Assembly (NCBI GenBank): GCA_037954235.1
Contig: JBBMOA010000021.1
Location: 5,178,501 to 5,242,500 of the forward strand
Length of the DNA stretch: 64,000 nucleotides
Reading direction: 5' to 3'
DNA from: Aulostomus chinensis
Lineage: Eukaryota > Chordata > Actinopteri > Syngnathiformes > Aulostomidae
The number at the start of each line of letters is the position of its first letter. Position 1 is the first letter of the stretch. The translations under genes and the position numbers were made by a program. Below, piece by piece: positions 8,701 to 20,398 of the stretch. The notes below the pieces were generated by a model. The model was not told the origin of the DNA, did no database searches, and saw only the letters and a list, made by a program, of their open reading frames with translations.

Positions 8701-11700
8701 TTTAAAGCAGCACTCGTCTACGGCTGGTGTAACACCAGCGCAGGCAGCTTTGTCCGGGCTCTTTTTCCACCGGCTCAGAATCAGTTATGAGAAGCTCCCG
8801 TTGCCGACAAATTGCTTCTTAACTGCTACATTCAAAACTCACCATTGACCAGTGCCCTTCTTCATTAACAGATTTTTCTTCAGCGTAGATGTCCTTGGAC
8901 GGGTCTCCACACAAGAAATATGACCGGCTAACGCAAGCTAGCACATTTTACCCAAAAGCCAAACTAAGTGAGTCATTTTTCAAGGTTTTGATTGCCTGCC
9001 TTCCTGAAGATAAAGAATGTGTGGCTTGTTATCTGGTATTTTCTTTAGGTTCTGTGTGATTCAGTCAAATCTTCTATTTACTTGCTGGGACAAATATCAG
9101 GTTTTTTTCCTGTCCAGGCAAAGAAAACAGGTGTACAAGATAGTGTGGGCCTTGGGGTTTAGGCGGGGTTGGTTCCTCGAGTGTTGGGGGGGTTGCATCT
9201 GTCTGCAAGCCTCTTTGGCAGAGGCACCAGCAGGACATCAGCCTTAAAAAAATGCCCTTATGAAGCTGCGACTACTGTCAGAAAGTAGCATAGCAACATC
9301 TGCAACATCTGTATTGCATCAGCCCACCTATTGGCCTCATCTGCTGTTGACGCTAGCAGAGATTTGAGGGGCTACGGTCCTGCAGTACCTTCTAAAATCC
9401 CCTTCAAGTGCCACCTAGTGGCCGTTGAGATTACAACTAGAAAAAAGGATCCAATTAATTAACCAGAATGTTTTTTCTTCTTCTAACCTTTTTTTTTTTT
9501 AAACATTTTTTTTGTGTGTGAGTGTGAGTATGAAACCGAATCTTAACTCTAAAGCATCATAAAACACTTAAATTTGTTTTTGTGGCGCATGTCCAGTGTT
9601 GAAGGTAAATCCAGCAGTCACTGACAACAGTAGAGGGATAGAGATCATGTGACCAGCTGGAACACGAGGCACATAGTTTTGGCCGACGAATTGCACAAAA
9701 CGCAAATGTCCACTTTATTAAAAGATGAGGAAAATCAGCAAATTCTTGCGCTTTAGACAACAGACAATTTATTCATTAATGAGTAACGACTTTTTGAACC
9801 CTGTGTAGTTTTTCATGGTTTCCGGCGCGTTATTGCAAGAATCCGTGTGCAGATCGAGGGGGAAATGAACCCGGAGGAAGCGAGAGTAGAGCGGCTGGAG
9901 CACACGGAGGAGTCACTCTTCCCCTGAAATAACAGTGAGCAGGTAAACAGGTGTGGGAGGACAGGAAGGGCTGTTATTCACTCGGCAAGGTTTAACGCAA
10001 TCAGAGAGGTTGCAAGGATTGTGGGTTCAGGGTAGTTTAGACCTGGAATAAAATGACCTCGGCCAACCATGATAGGCTTTGGCGCAGGTTGTTTGTGAGA
10101 TATACATTTCTACATTTACACATATAGACATCTATATGTGGAGGAGGGGTGGAACACTGGCCGGAGGAGAACCCATTAATTTTGGGGGCAGTTCCAGACA
10201 TTTTCATTCATTTCTCAGGAAGTATTCCACAGACCTTGTTGGAGCTCTGCGCTCCCCGAATGCCCTCAGTTCAAATAGTTTTCTTTCTTGTTCAGCAGGA
10301 AGCAATCATCCAGTCTGGAGGAATAACACAGGGTGTGACAACTAGATTATCATGTATATATTCAGCAAATGTGCGGAGAATATTCCCTATATTACTCTCT
10401 GCAATCGATGGTGCTGGAGTTTAGGAGAGCAAACCAATGCTAGCACTTCATTTCCTAATTTTCTACAGTTAGCACCTAGGAGTGTGTCAGTCAGTGCAAT
10501 AAAACCAACACACACACACACACACGCAGAAAAAAAAAGACCATCCCAAGAAAAAAAAAAAAGAAGAAGTCCCCAGATATCCACTAAGAGTCCACCTTTT
10601 CTGCTTCAGTAGAGCCAGAAACAAAGCGGGTTGCAGAAGATTGAGTCGGCAGATCCTGTGGGTCCAGCACAGAAAACCAGAGTGGACAACAACGGCCATC
10701 ATCAAATTGGAAGAGGCAGAAAGTCTTTAATGGCTTCTTGTCATCGTGTGGTAACCAGAACTTGTGGTTGCTCTCAAGCACATGATAAAATACTTCAGTT
10801 CGAATACTGTACATGCAGAACACGGTACAGTTGAGATGATTTGCATGCAGGGATTATTACACATCATTTCACTGCTTTGCTCTGTGATTATTATTCTTTT
10901 TCTTTCTTTCTTTCTTTTTTTTGTCAGTCACTTTAAGTCATGTTATGCAAAACATCTGAAGCAAAGCCAAAGAAATTAGCTCGTCCTGGCTGGTGGCCAT
11001 ATTGACTGGAGGCTCCCAGTCCCAGTTGTTTTTGATGAACTATTATGCTAATAGACAAAACGTTGAGGCGCTTTTCATCCGAGCATGTGCTAAAGTTATG
11101 TTTCCAATCTGGAGCCGATCGATGCCCCTCCTCGAGGAAATGAGGAGACGGTCTGGACGTTGTAATAAAATCTGAAATTGAAAGTTTCGTGTGTGAACAG
11201 TGTCTATCAAAAGCATTGAAAGCGTTGGATCGATGGGGATATTAACATCATACTCACACACAGATTTAGACTAAATCAATGATCATAATCCTAAGTAATA
11301 GCCCTTGAAGCCGTTCTTACATTTATTTTATCTGATTTTTTCCTGTCCCCGCTAGATTTTCCTGACATATTAATTACCTGCCTATAAGCACTTTATTTTC
11401 CGGGCACTTGATTAATCTTCTTTGTCTTGTCTGTCCATCATTATTGATCCGTTAAACACACACTTAATCTTTGCTTTATAAAACTCCACATTTAATTACA
11501 TCTGCTGATTCTGTACTTTTTTTTCTTCTTTTTTTTTTTTTAAATCCCAGCGAGCAAACTCGTAATCTACTTTCTGGCCAACCACTTGTCACTTGTCCTC
11601 ATGTGTTAAAGTCTAAGTATCTGTACACAGCGAGGCAGTAAATTAACCCCCCAGCAGGAATACGCCAGCCCATCACCAACGGTTTCTCAGTGTCATTCAA

Positions 11701-11931
11701 GATGTTTGAGATGTGAGGATGTGGAATCAATACCCCTGCCGGGTGCTCATGTAGGCGTTAGCAATTAGCACTTGCAGACTCAGGCTGGTGGCAGATGGAT
11801 CAAACTCCAGTAGCAGGAAGGTTTTCCTGTTTGCTGCTAATTTGACAAGTAGCTTTGCAAAATGTGACACTGACCTTGCTATTTATCTCTTTTTGAGAAT
11901 AAGTATGTCATTATGCCATGTACCCATGTGA
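5761..11931. other. Intergenic, no gene recognised
   Basis: Starts the gene desert. It holds T8 followed by G16 at 6293-6316, a G-rich stretch about 6660-6850, a poly-T tract near 7430-7450, (AC)9 at 10508-10525, and a GC-richer patch around 9840-9945 with a 20-codon ORF. Open frames here are short and without recognisable domains. Confidence 0.6.
6110..6280. promoter_or_regulatory. Candidate conserved non-coding block near impa1 3' end
   Basis: A complex, repeat-free stretch about 400 bases past the impa1 polyA signal, with TGCAATTATC, CTCATTAG and a paired TGACTGAGCTGAGTCA arrangement. The composition suggests regulatory sequence, but conservation cannot be judged from one genome. Confidence 0.18.
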
Positions 11932-11932
11932 C

Positions 11933-12176
11933 ATCCATCCATTTTCTATACCGCTTATCCATGAAGGGTGGGGGGGGGCTGGAGCCTATTTCAGGTGACG
12001 AGAGGCGGGGTTCACCCTGGACGGGTCGCCAGTCTGTTTGCAGGGCCATCAGGAGCAATTAGGGGTTCAGTATCTTGCTCAAGGACACTTGGACACGGTC
12101 ACCGGGGGAAGTGAGGATCGAACCAGTGACCCTTCGGTTACTAGACGGCCGCTCTACCTCTGAGCCATGCCGCCCC
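11933..12176 (-). mobile_element. SINE-B copy 1 (tRNA-derived)
   Basis: On the minus strand it begins GGGGCGGCATGGCTCAGAGG, has a Pol III B-box-like GGTTCGATCCT at 12124-12114, a middle part TGTCCTTGAGCAAGATACTG, and a tail ending GAAAATGGATGGATG. Length about 244 bp. The flanks show only a weak CATG-ACA similarity, so the target duplication has eroded. Confidence 0.85.
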
Positions 12177-12285
12177 ATGACGTAACATAGTCTAAACCAA
12201 ATAACAAATTATATTTCGACAGCACGCTTGTTAGAAAAATATCCCAAATAAATAATCAATAGATGGATTATGATGAAATTTTGTG

Positions 12286-12320
12286 GAAATATATATATAT
12301 ATATACACATATATATACAC
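12286..12320. repeat. AT-rich (TA)n simple repeat
   Basis: An ATATAT/ACACATATAT tract directly abutting the broken left side of the Tc1 element. It may mark the point where that element lost its outer arm. Confidence 0.8.
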
Positions 12321-12331
12321 TCTCAACATGT

Positions 12332-13360
12332 TTAGAATATTTTAGATTCTTCAAAATGGCCGCCCTTTGCTTTGATGACTGCTTTGCTGACTCTTGCCGT
12401 TGTCTCAATTGGCTTCATGAGGTCGTCTCCTGAAACGGTTCCCCAACAGTCTTGAAGGAGCTCCCAGAGATGCTGAGCACTTGCTGGCCCTTTGGCCTTC
12501 GCTCTGCGGTCCATCTCATCCCAAACCCTCCGGATTGGGTCCAGGTCAGGTGACTGTGGAGGCCAGGTCATCAGGCGCAGCACTCCGTCACTCTCCTTCT
12601 TGGTCAAAAAGCCCTCACACAGCCTGGAGGTGTGTTTGGGGTTGAAAAATCAATGATGGTTCAACTCAGCGCCAACAGGATGGGATGGCGTGTCTCTGCA
12701 GGGTGCTGTGGCAGCCATGCTGGTTCAGTCGCCTTCAGTTTTGAATAAATCCCCAACAGCATCACCAGCAAAGCACCCCCACACCTCCTCCTCTGTGCTT
12801 CACGGCGGGAACCACGCATGTAGACACCGTCCCTTCACCTTTTCTGTGTTGCACAAAGACACGGCAGGCGGAACCAAAGATCTCAAATGTGGACTCATCA
12901 GACCAAAGCCCAGATGTCCACTGGTCTGATGTCCATTCCTTGTGTTTCTTGGCCCAAACAAATCTCTTCTGCTCGTTGCTTTGTCTTAGTAGTGGTTTCT
13001 TAGCAGCTATTCGACCATAAACGCCTGATTGGCGCCGTCTCCTCTGAACAGTTGATGTAGAGACGTGTCTGCTACTAGAACTCTGGGGCATTTATCTGGG
13101 CTGTAATCGGAGGTGCTGTTAACTGGTGACTTCTGAGGCTGGTGACTGGGATGAACTCATCCTCAGCAGCAGAGGAGACACTCGGTCTTCCCCTCCTGGG
13201 GCGGCCCTCATGTGAGCCGGCTTCATCGTAGCTTGATGGTTTTTGCACCTGCACTCGGGGACACATTCAAAGTTTTTGCAATTTTGCGGATTTACTGACC
13301 TTCAGTTCTTAAAGTAATGACGGCCTGTTGTTTCTCTTCACTGAGCTGATTGGTTCACAT
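12332..13360 (-). pseudogene. Tc1 transposase, degenerate
   Basis: About 343 codons in length, the family's normal size, read from ATG at 13360. Recognisable parts in order: an N-terminal helix-turn-helix remnant, GRPRRGRPSVSSAAEDEFIP, RIAAKKPLLRQSNEQKRFVW, KKHKEWTSDQWTSGLWSDES (first catalytic Asp in SDES), and near the end WPPQSPDLDPIRRVWDEMDR. Breaks: TGA as second codon, a stop about 24 codons in, a frameshift near 13085, and another near 12765 in the GGGV region. In this family the third catalytic residue is Glu in NPIE; here it reads DPIR, so the site is lost. Not functional. Confidence 0.88.
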
Positions 13361-13770
13361 GAACGTGAATTCCACCAGTTGTCAAACGGCGCTGCCAGCT
13401 TTGTCCCAGCCTGACTCCTGCACAGCACAACCGATGCTCCCAACCCCATTAAGAAGGCAAGAAATTCCACAATTGGACCCTGACAGGGCCAACCTGAGAG
13501 GTGAAAACCATTTCAGGCGATAGCATCATGGAGCTCACTGAGAGAAGGCCAAGGGTTCGCAGCGCTGGCAACAAAGCAGAGGGAGGCTTCTTTGAGGAAT
13601 CTAAAATATAAAACATATTTATAGTCATTAAACAATTTTTTGTTTGCTACATAATTCCATACATCTCGCGTCATATATTTTATGTTTTCAGTACATATCT
13701 ACCATGTAGAAAGTAGTAAAAATAAAGAGCAAACACTGATGGTGTGTCCAAACTGTTGACTGGTGGTGTA
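12332..13770 (-). mobile_element. Tc1-family DNA transposon, left arm missing
   Basis: The minus strand carries a Tc1 transposase relic (12332-13360). The right arm (about 13505-13770) is a long inverted-repeat type arm that itself contains a mirror of the transposase C-terminal code (GGFFEESKI read on the plus strand at about 13574-13600) and ends GTGTGTCCAAACTGTTGACTGG, as in fish Tc1 elements with GTCCAAAC...GACTGG termini. The left arm stops right after the coding end at about 12330 and is replaced by (TA)n, so the element cannot form a paired transposon end. Confidence 0.85.
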
Positions 13771-14524
13771 AATGTAAATTATCTATTTATATGGCCTGTG
13801 TCGAGCAGAATGTCCACTGTTCACACATGAATATGTCATGGATTTTAATCTAATTCCTTGAGTCTGTGTGAAATGATCCGATTTCGTGATCGGACCGCTG
13901 GTATTCTGGATCTGCAAACCCGGAGACATATTTTTGATTTCTCTATTCAATACCTCCAATAAATGGATCCAAAAATTCCTGTTTTGAGAAGAACGTTCAT
14001 GATTTGGAGGATGCGCTTCCACGCCGTCTTCATGCAGAGGTACGTGCCTGTTTGTGGCAAGACGTTTGTTTTTTTGGTATTTAAAGGTTAAAATCACAAT
14101 TGCTGAAAGGTTTCATCCAATCAAACGTTTCTTAACTCAGTTCTTTTGCAAAAAATGTGTCCTTTGTCAGGAGGAAGGACCGTCACCTCGAGACGATTCC
14201 TCTTCCTCTTGGGTACCACAAACAACTTGCTTCGAAGGGTAAGAGCTACATTTTTATTTCTATTATGTCCACCGTTTCTCCATGATGTCTCCGTTCTGTT
14301 TGTGTTCTGAAAAATATTTGAGGACAAACATACATAACACGCAAACTGGAGTTGCCCATTTTTATTTCCAGTAAGCTCAACATCTTTGGGGAAAACGTTG
14401 TCCTGCATCTATTCATCCATGCTTATGTGTGGGTGGCCCTCAGAGGCCACTGGCTAGACCGTGTCACCTTGTGTCACCCGTATTTTTGCAAACAGTCACT
14501 GACTCCAGGGAGGAAACACAGAGG

Positions 14525-14550
14525 GTGTGTGTGTGTGTGTGTGTGTGTGT
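14525..14550. repeat. (GT)13 microsatellite
   Basis: 26 bases of uninterrupted GT. Confidence 0.98.
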
Positions 14551-15557
14551 TGGGTTTATTACGCACGGGGAAGTGACCACGGCTCAGCGGTGGGGGAACC
14601 CCAAAGGCAAAGCATCCATGCATTTGAATAATCTACTGCACTAAAACATACATTTGCATATCTGGGTACTTCCAAGTCACTGGGGCACTATGATTCACTT
14701 CCCCCTGCCAGAACGTGTTGTTACCAGTATGAAACATGATGGATATTAAGCCTGTTTGAATGCAGGTTCCCTCATGAATCTTTTAGGCTGCTGTGTAATA
14801 AGAAAAAAAAACCCCAAACAAAAAAAACACCACGTTCAGACTGCAGAATTACTTTTCTGTTTCATTCAGAGACATCAATGACTGCTGGGAAGTTTCGTCC
14901 ACAAGGAGAAACCTGACAGGGTTCTAAATTGTGAAGAAGACTGAGACAAGTGTGAATTTAACAATTGCCAGTTAGAGTGTAAAGAGCGGTTGTGTGGTGT
15001 GCAGTGAAGCAGCCCTTCCATGCTCTCTGCTTCTCACCCACCTTTCATGAATCCTGTAATGGATACAGCCTCTCAAGGATTTAAGGATGGCTGCGCCGCT
15101 CACCTGTTAAAATACAGCTTGTACATACCTTCGCAAAGCAAATGATCTGAGGGTTCGCAGGGATATTTGTAGCAGCATGGTGTCGAACACAAGTGGCACA
15201 AAAACTAAATCCGTATTTTGACCTTTTTGGTGACAGCTTTCCGCTGTGTACTCGACACGTTTATTTAATGAATGCGGAGCGTTTGAATCAACAGAGGCAA
15301 ATCGACACAAAGCAACGGGGATGTAGTCAAGCGCTCACCGCCGAGGTTATTGTGAAGTTTGTCTGGGAAGAAAGCGAGCTACAGAAGAACTACAGAAATG
15401 AAAGATGTTAGTCTGCCAGTTTGTCACAAAAAGCAGTGTGCTCCTGTGTGATAGACTGGCAGACCGTGTTAGCTCAGTGTCCTTCGGGACACACAGGCTA
15501 CTGTTAGAGAGTCACATATTTTTTCTTCCTGTGTGTAGCTCTTCTCATTTTCTGAAG

Positions 15558-15562
<5 letters not shown>

Positions 15563-15614
<52 letters not shown>
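15563..15614. repeat. (AG)26 microsatellite
   Basis: 52 bases of uninterrupted AG, followed by GGAGAG; a pure purine strand able to form triplex DNA. Confidence 0.98.
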
Positions 15615-15621
<7 letters not shown>

Positions 15622-17351
15622 AAAGCATCCGGTCGGGTGTCTTGGAGCGGCTTAAAGTCTTGTTAGGCTGCTTGCGTCTGTGGAGGTTTATGGCCTGTGT
15701 CGAGCAGAAAGTCCACAATCAACTATTATGACACGGAGGATCACGAAAAAAAACAGCAGCATTTGAGTGTGTTTCAAGAGCTGCTCAAAACTTCTGTAGT
15801 ATAAGTACACGGAGTATCAGGACAGTGCTGGAGGTGAAGCCGCGGCACACAGTGGACGGTCAAATCATGTTTAGAGCGTTTCCCAGGTCCGAGAGCAGCG
15901 GTACAGGCTGGACAGGACACCGCTGCCCTTGGACTCCTGAGTCAAATGAGGGCAAAACTGCCTTTTTTGAATTGGCATCCGGACACAAACACAACAAATA
16001 TCAGGATTACACAAAGTATCAGGCTAAAAATATGGAAGGAAAACTGTAAGCGAGGAAATACAAAATATACTATTTGACCAAAATAAGTATAAACACTGGA
16101 AGATCAGGACCCGCATGCAGTTGGATGAGTGTGTAGCTCCTCCTGTCCTCATTCTCACGTCTGTATGTATCAGCAAGTCAATGGTCCCCACATAAATTTA
16201 TCTAAGTAAAGGAACAATGTTTGCCAAGCAATTCATTTTAACATATATGATAATAATATCCTGCATTATTAAATATCTTATTACATATTAAAAAGTATGA
16301 CACTTTGGTATATATTATGTATGTGTGTGTACTATCATGTATGCATGTATGAGGCGTTTTATGCTATTGTCTCTTTTATCAAACGTTTGCGGTAACCTTC
16401 CGGTTCCTCATGCGCAAGAAGAGAACGTGACGAAACAAACAAATGACAAAAAAACAAACAAAAAAAACCCCGCCAAAAAACAAAGAACCAGAGAGTTAAA
16501 GTGCGAACCGGGAGAAGCTACAGAAGCTAACGTTAGCGCCAATCATAGCAAAATAATGATGTAGCATCAACAAAGCACCCTCAGAAACTGCAGCGCAACA
16601 GGACAGATCTCTATTTCTTTAATTATATGTCCAGTATGTCCTAAACTCCCACAATGCCTTGCATTGCACTGCTGACTTCAAGTTCTGGGTGATGTATTCT
16701 GGTGCTGGCAGCTTGTGAGGAATACGGGTGTGCAAGAAAAACTTACAGTGCATCCAAGCGTCAGACCTCCATGTGCTGGTACTTTATAGTGGACAGCGAA
16801 GAGTACTCGTCTGCACTCCCCTCCATTATGGGCAGTTAGACTCAGGATTTCAGTCGTTCTGGATGTAATTTTCCTACAAAATATGCAGCAAAGTGGAATG
16901 ATTACCATCCATAAAATGACTACATTTCATTTTCCTTAACTACAATCTTGCCTCAACATTTGAACAAATACCGAAGAGAAAGGTGCGATTTTTTTTTCAC
17001 CGCGGGTTTATTAAAATGATCCAGGACTGACATTCTTGCGTGCTGGAAGCCTTCCATACCATTCGACATTCTTTCTTTCCTCAACGTTGTGAGGGCGATT
17101 CGCCGGAATTCGCTCTTCTAAGTGGTGGGTGATGAATCCTGGAGTTCCATACAGGTTCATCCCAGTGCTGCTGAAGGCAGGGAGCTCTGTGCAGACCAGC
17201 CAAGGTCTTCCACACCAAATAGGCTACAAGTGGTGCGTTGGAGCTTTGCCATGTTGAAACATAGAACTCTCCCTAAACGGATCTTATTAAATAGGCACCA
17301 CATTATTGCATGCAATCATACAAGCTATTAAAAAGAGAGAGAAAAAAATTA

Positions 17352-18031
17352 CCGTAAATTCCGGACGATAGAGCGCACCGTTATGTAAGCCGCAGATGCT
17401 TATTTTAGGGAAAAAATCAACTTTGTTCACGTAAAAGCCGCACCGGTAAGTAAGCCGCGGTGCACGGCGGAAACACCTCGGCCGCCCGTTCTCTGCGTGT
17501 TGACCCAGTCTTCCAGAGCGTTTTCAAGTTCGGGCCACCTGCTATTATGACCTCTGAAAGCTTTTGTCGTCTTTTTGCATTGGGTCAGTTCGTCATGTTG
17601 CCGCCTCCAGCGTCTCACCATCGATTCGTTTATGCCAAACTTACGTGCCGCAGCTCTGTTTCCATCTTTAACCGCCAGATTGATTGCCTTTAACTTGAAA
17701 GCTGCATCATAAGCATTCCTTCTTCTGCTCTCCATCTTGAGGGTGAGTACAAATGACTGAAAATATCGTGTGATGCTCTTTTTACACTGCACCGCGGCAT
17801 GGACTGGACGGTACTTAGAGAAATTACCATAACATTTGGCCAGGAATTTCCCTAAGTACGGTACTTGGAGCTACCATCAGGAACAAAAGGGAATTACTGC
17901 CCGCTGCCCGCTGCCGCTGCCCGCCACACCCCAGGGTGAAGGTAAAATCCTCGTATAAGACGCACCGGAGTATAAGCCGCTGGGCATGAAGCGTCGAAAA
18001 AAAGTCGCGGCTTATAGTCCAGAATTTACGG
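17352..18031 (-). mobile_element. Non-autonomous pogo/Tigger-like DNA transposon (680 bp)
   Basis: Ends are inverted: CCGTAAATTCCGGAC on the left and GTCCAGAATTTACGG on the right (one mismatch in 15), each flanked by TA (17350-17351 and 18032-18033), the target duplication of the Tc1/mariner/pogo superfamily. Sub-terminal TAAGCCGC motifs occur at both ends. Inside, on the minus strand, is the DNA-binding end of a pogo-type transposase (17735-17427). The catalytic part is absent, so this is an internally deleted copy. Confidence 0.85.
17427..17735 (-). pseudogene. Pogo-type transposase N-terminal fragment (helix-turn-helix)
   Basis: Reading from the Met at 17735 gives MESRRRNAYDAAFKLKAINL, then AVKDGNRAAARKFGINESMV and RRWRRQHDELTQCKK, a Psq/Brinker-like helix-turn-helix as in pogo/Tigger transposases and their domesticated relatives, then ELENALEDWVNTQRTGGRGVS, the start of the second DNA-binding (CENPB-type) part. 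It then runs into the terminal repeat and stops; about 102 residues. An upstream in-frame Met at 17792 would add 19 unrelated residues. There are no internal stops. The DDE catalytic domain is missing. Confidence 0.75.
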
Positions 18032-18033
18032 TA

Positions 18034-19542
18034 AATCTGCTGTCTTATTCTGAATTGGGACATAAAGAAGCCTCTAGAATTGTCCCGCTAATGTGTCCTC
18101 TTGAATGAAGTTTTTTTTTTTTTTTTAGGTTCTTCACACTTCTTTCAGTGTGTGAACATAAACACATAATGACTTAAGTGTCTTAAACAGCTAAGAGAAG
18201 GGTGAAAAATAAAAATAAATAAAAGCTGTGTTGTCATATCTTGTAAAGCTCATCGCCCACGCAACGCATCGAGTTGCAGCATCGCAGTGTCTGGCAGCAA
18301 AACATGATGGGTACCGACTAAGTGTCCGAGGCGGAGGTCAGATGCTGCCAACAGGAGCAGGATGGCGTCTCTTTAAACAGCAAATTTCACCCGGCGCCCC
18401 GTTACCGTTGCTTGGATACTGCGTGGATCTAATTAACAGTTTTGAATATCACATGATCTCCCGTTAACCTTTGTTTCCCACACTTAATAACGCTATTAAT
18501 TCTTATGAGCCACATTCGTCGTTGTAATAGACACTAAAGATAAACTTTAGATTAAAAAAAAAAAACACAAAAAAAAAAACCCGTCTTGAGGAATAGAAGT
18601 TCAGTTTGTGGTAGGTCTGCCTTTAGGGGTCATGGACTTCACTGTAGATACCACTCTCCTGCTTGTTGTTTTTCAGATAATAACAGCACATCATTATATA
18701 AAATCACCATGGTGCATTATTTCACTTTCTTTTTTCTCCAAACAATAAACCTCCCTTTATATTTCCTGAATGCTGGAATGGTACCCCCGGGACTTGAGCT
18801 CTTTCAGTGATTAGGATAGCTGAACTCTCACAGAGTTGGCTCTTTGAATTAAGTCCCCCTCCCCTTTCCAGCGAGCCCCTCACCAGGCTGATCTTGCAGA
18901 CTAATTGGCCTCTGGGTTGATGTGCAGTGTTTACCAGCAACCCTCTGGGAGCTGGATGAACCGGTAGAGGGGAAGGGGTGCTGCGGCTCCCTTACCATCA
19001 GCGCTGGCTAAAGGCATGGACCGCTACTCCTTTTAACGGTCCCCTACAGGGTCTGGTCAGGACCTTGGCTTTACCCAGAAGATAAACTAGAATTTCTTTG
19101 GAGTTCCTGTTAGGCAACTTGAAGAAAACAATGGTAGTAAATGCAAGAAAATAAAGTCAAGAGAGGTTTAAGAGTTATATTCATTTCCCCGTGAGGCGGA
19201 AAGGTGTGGTAAGTTTTATATATTGTGAGTGAAGAGGAAATCACACGCGGAGAAACAAAGAGACGTTCGTCTATAATCACAACCGTGAGGCTTGAGTCTG
19301 TTTTCTATTTTTATGAATAATGTTTGTTTACTGGGTCCAAACTGGAAAATGTCACAACGTGTCAACTGAGACTCGAAGCTTCTTTTCGTGTCGCTTCAGT
19401 CACCGGAGTTGTGACGCTCATGCAAGGAAGTCCGTCATAGCCTCTTTTTAAGAGGGGAAGGACTACAACGGCGACTGTTACACTTCTACTGCTTGTGTAC
19501 ATTTAAGTATACAAGACAGGGATGTGAGTGTTAAAATATTTA
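18034..19542. other. Intergenic, no gene recognised
   Basis: No exon, RNA or clear mobile element seen. Contains poly-T near 18112-18126 and poly-A near 18555-18580. Confidence 0.55.
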
Positions 19543-19558
19543 AAATGTGGCAATTTTA

Positions 19559-19832
19559 GGGGTGGCGTGGCTCGGAGGTAGAGTGGCTGTCCATTCACCA
19601 AAGGTTCGCTGGTTCAATCCTCACTCCCCCCCCGGTGACCATGTCCAAGTGTCCTTGAGCAAGATACTGAACCCCTAACTGCTCCTGATGGCCTTGCGAC
19701 GGACTGGAGACCTGCCTCTCGCCCAATGTCCCAATGTCAGCTGGGACAGGCTCCACCCCCCCCCCCACACACACACACACACACAACCCTTAATGGATAG
19801 GCGGTGTAGAAAATGGATGGATGGGTGGGTGG
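19559..19832 (+). mobile_element. SINE-B copy 2, with target duplication
   Basis: Full copy: head GGTGGCGTGGCTCGGAGGTAG, B-box GGTTCAATCCT, middle CAAGTGTCCTTGAGCAAGAT, tail with AAAATGGATGGATGGGTGGG. A 16-bp target duplication flanks it (19543-19558 and 19833-19848, AAATGTGGCAATTTTA against AAATGTAGCCATTTTA, two differences). Contains an internal (AC)n after a C-run. Confidence 0.92.
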
Positions 19833-19986
19833 AAATGTAGCCATTTTATCTATGACACTTTAAAACTGAGTTTGCAGAGTTTACGTTGAGCTGTTAGTCA
19901 AAGCGTCATGCTGGTTAGCTTAGCTGTCTCTGCCCAGGGGAGCTCACATCCCTGACAGTTTAACCACTGCAGAGACGTCCACGCTG

Positions 19987-20367
19987 TCACGGTCTACTGT
20001 GCCCTCTCCTGCTCTGCCACTCAGTCACACCCTCAACAGCTTACAGCCTTCACCCGCTGCTCTCACCTGCTCGCTGCCTCTTTTCAAGCCAGTATATATG
20101 CAGCTTCACTCCGCTCACTCTTTGCCAGATTGCCTTCACTCTCATTCCCCTCTGCCATACTCCTTGAGCCAGTCGAGAGCTGTCGGACTACTACCTGCTC
20201 ACGAGCCCCACACACCCCACTCCTTACCTGCCATACTCACCTGAATCCAGTCCTCTGCTGCCATCCTCTGGTTGGTTGTGTACCAGCTTAAACCTGCTGA
20301 ATAAAGACTGTTTGTTTGAGAGCCAAAACCTGGTTCATTTGTGCTGCGATTGGGTCATACCTGTTAA
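19987..20367 (+). repeat. Interspersed repeat copy ending in an AC microsatellite
   Basis: C/T-rich block running from TCACGGTC to AATAAAGACTGTTTGTTTGA and GATTGGGTCATACCTGTTA. The closing TAAAGACTG...GGGTC pattern resembles a common fish repeat of uncertain class. The ORF through it (19999-20244) is compositional only. Confidence 0.4.

Positions 20368-20395
<28 letters not shown>
20368..20395. repeat. (AC)14 microsatellite
   Basis: 28 bases of uninterrupted AC directly after the repeat above. Confidence 0.98.

Positions 20396-20398
<3 letters not shown>

Larger units (their letters stand above)
13771..17349. other. Intergenic, no gene recognised
   Basis: Unique-looking AT-rich DNA with (GT)13 at 14525-14550 and (AG)26 at 15563-15614. 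Open frames crossing the AG tract encode only Glu-Arg repeats. No exon or RNA recognised. Confidence 0.6.
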
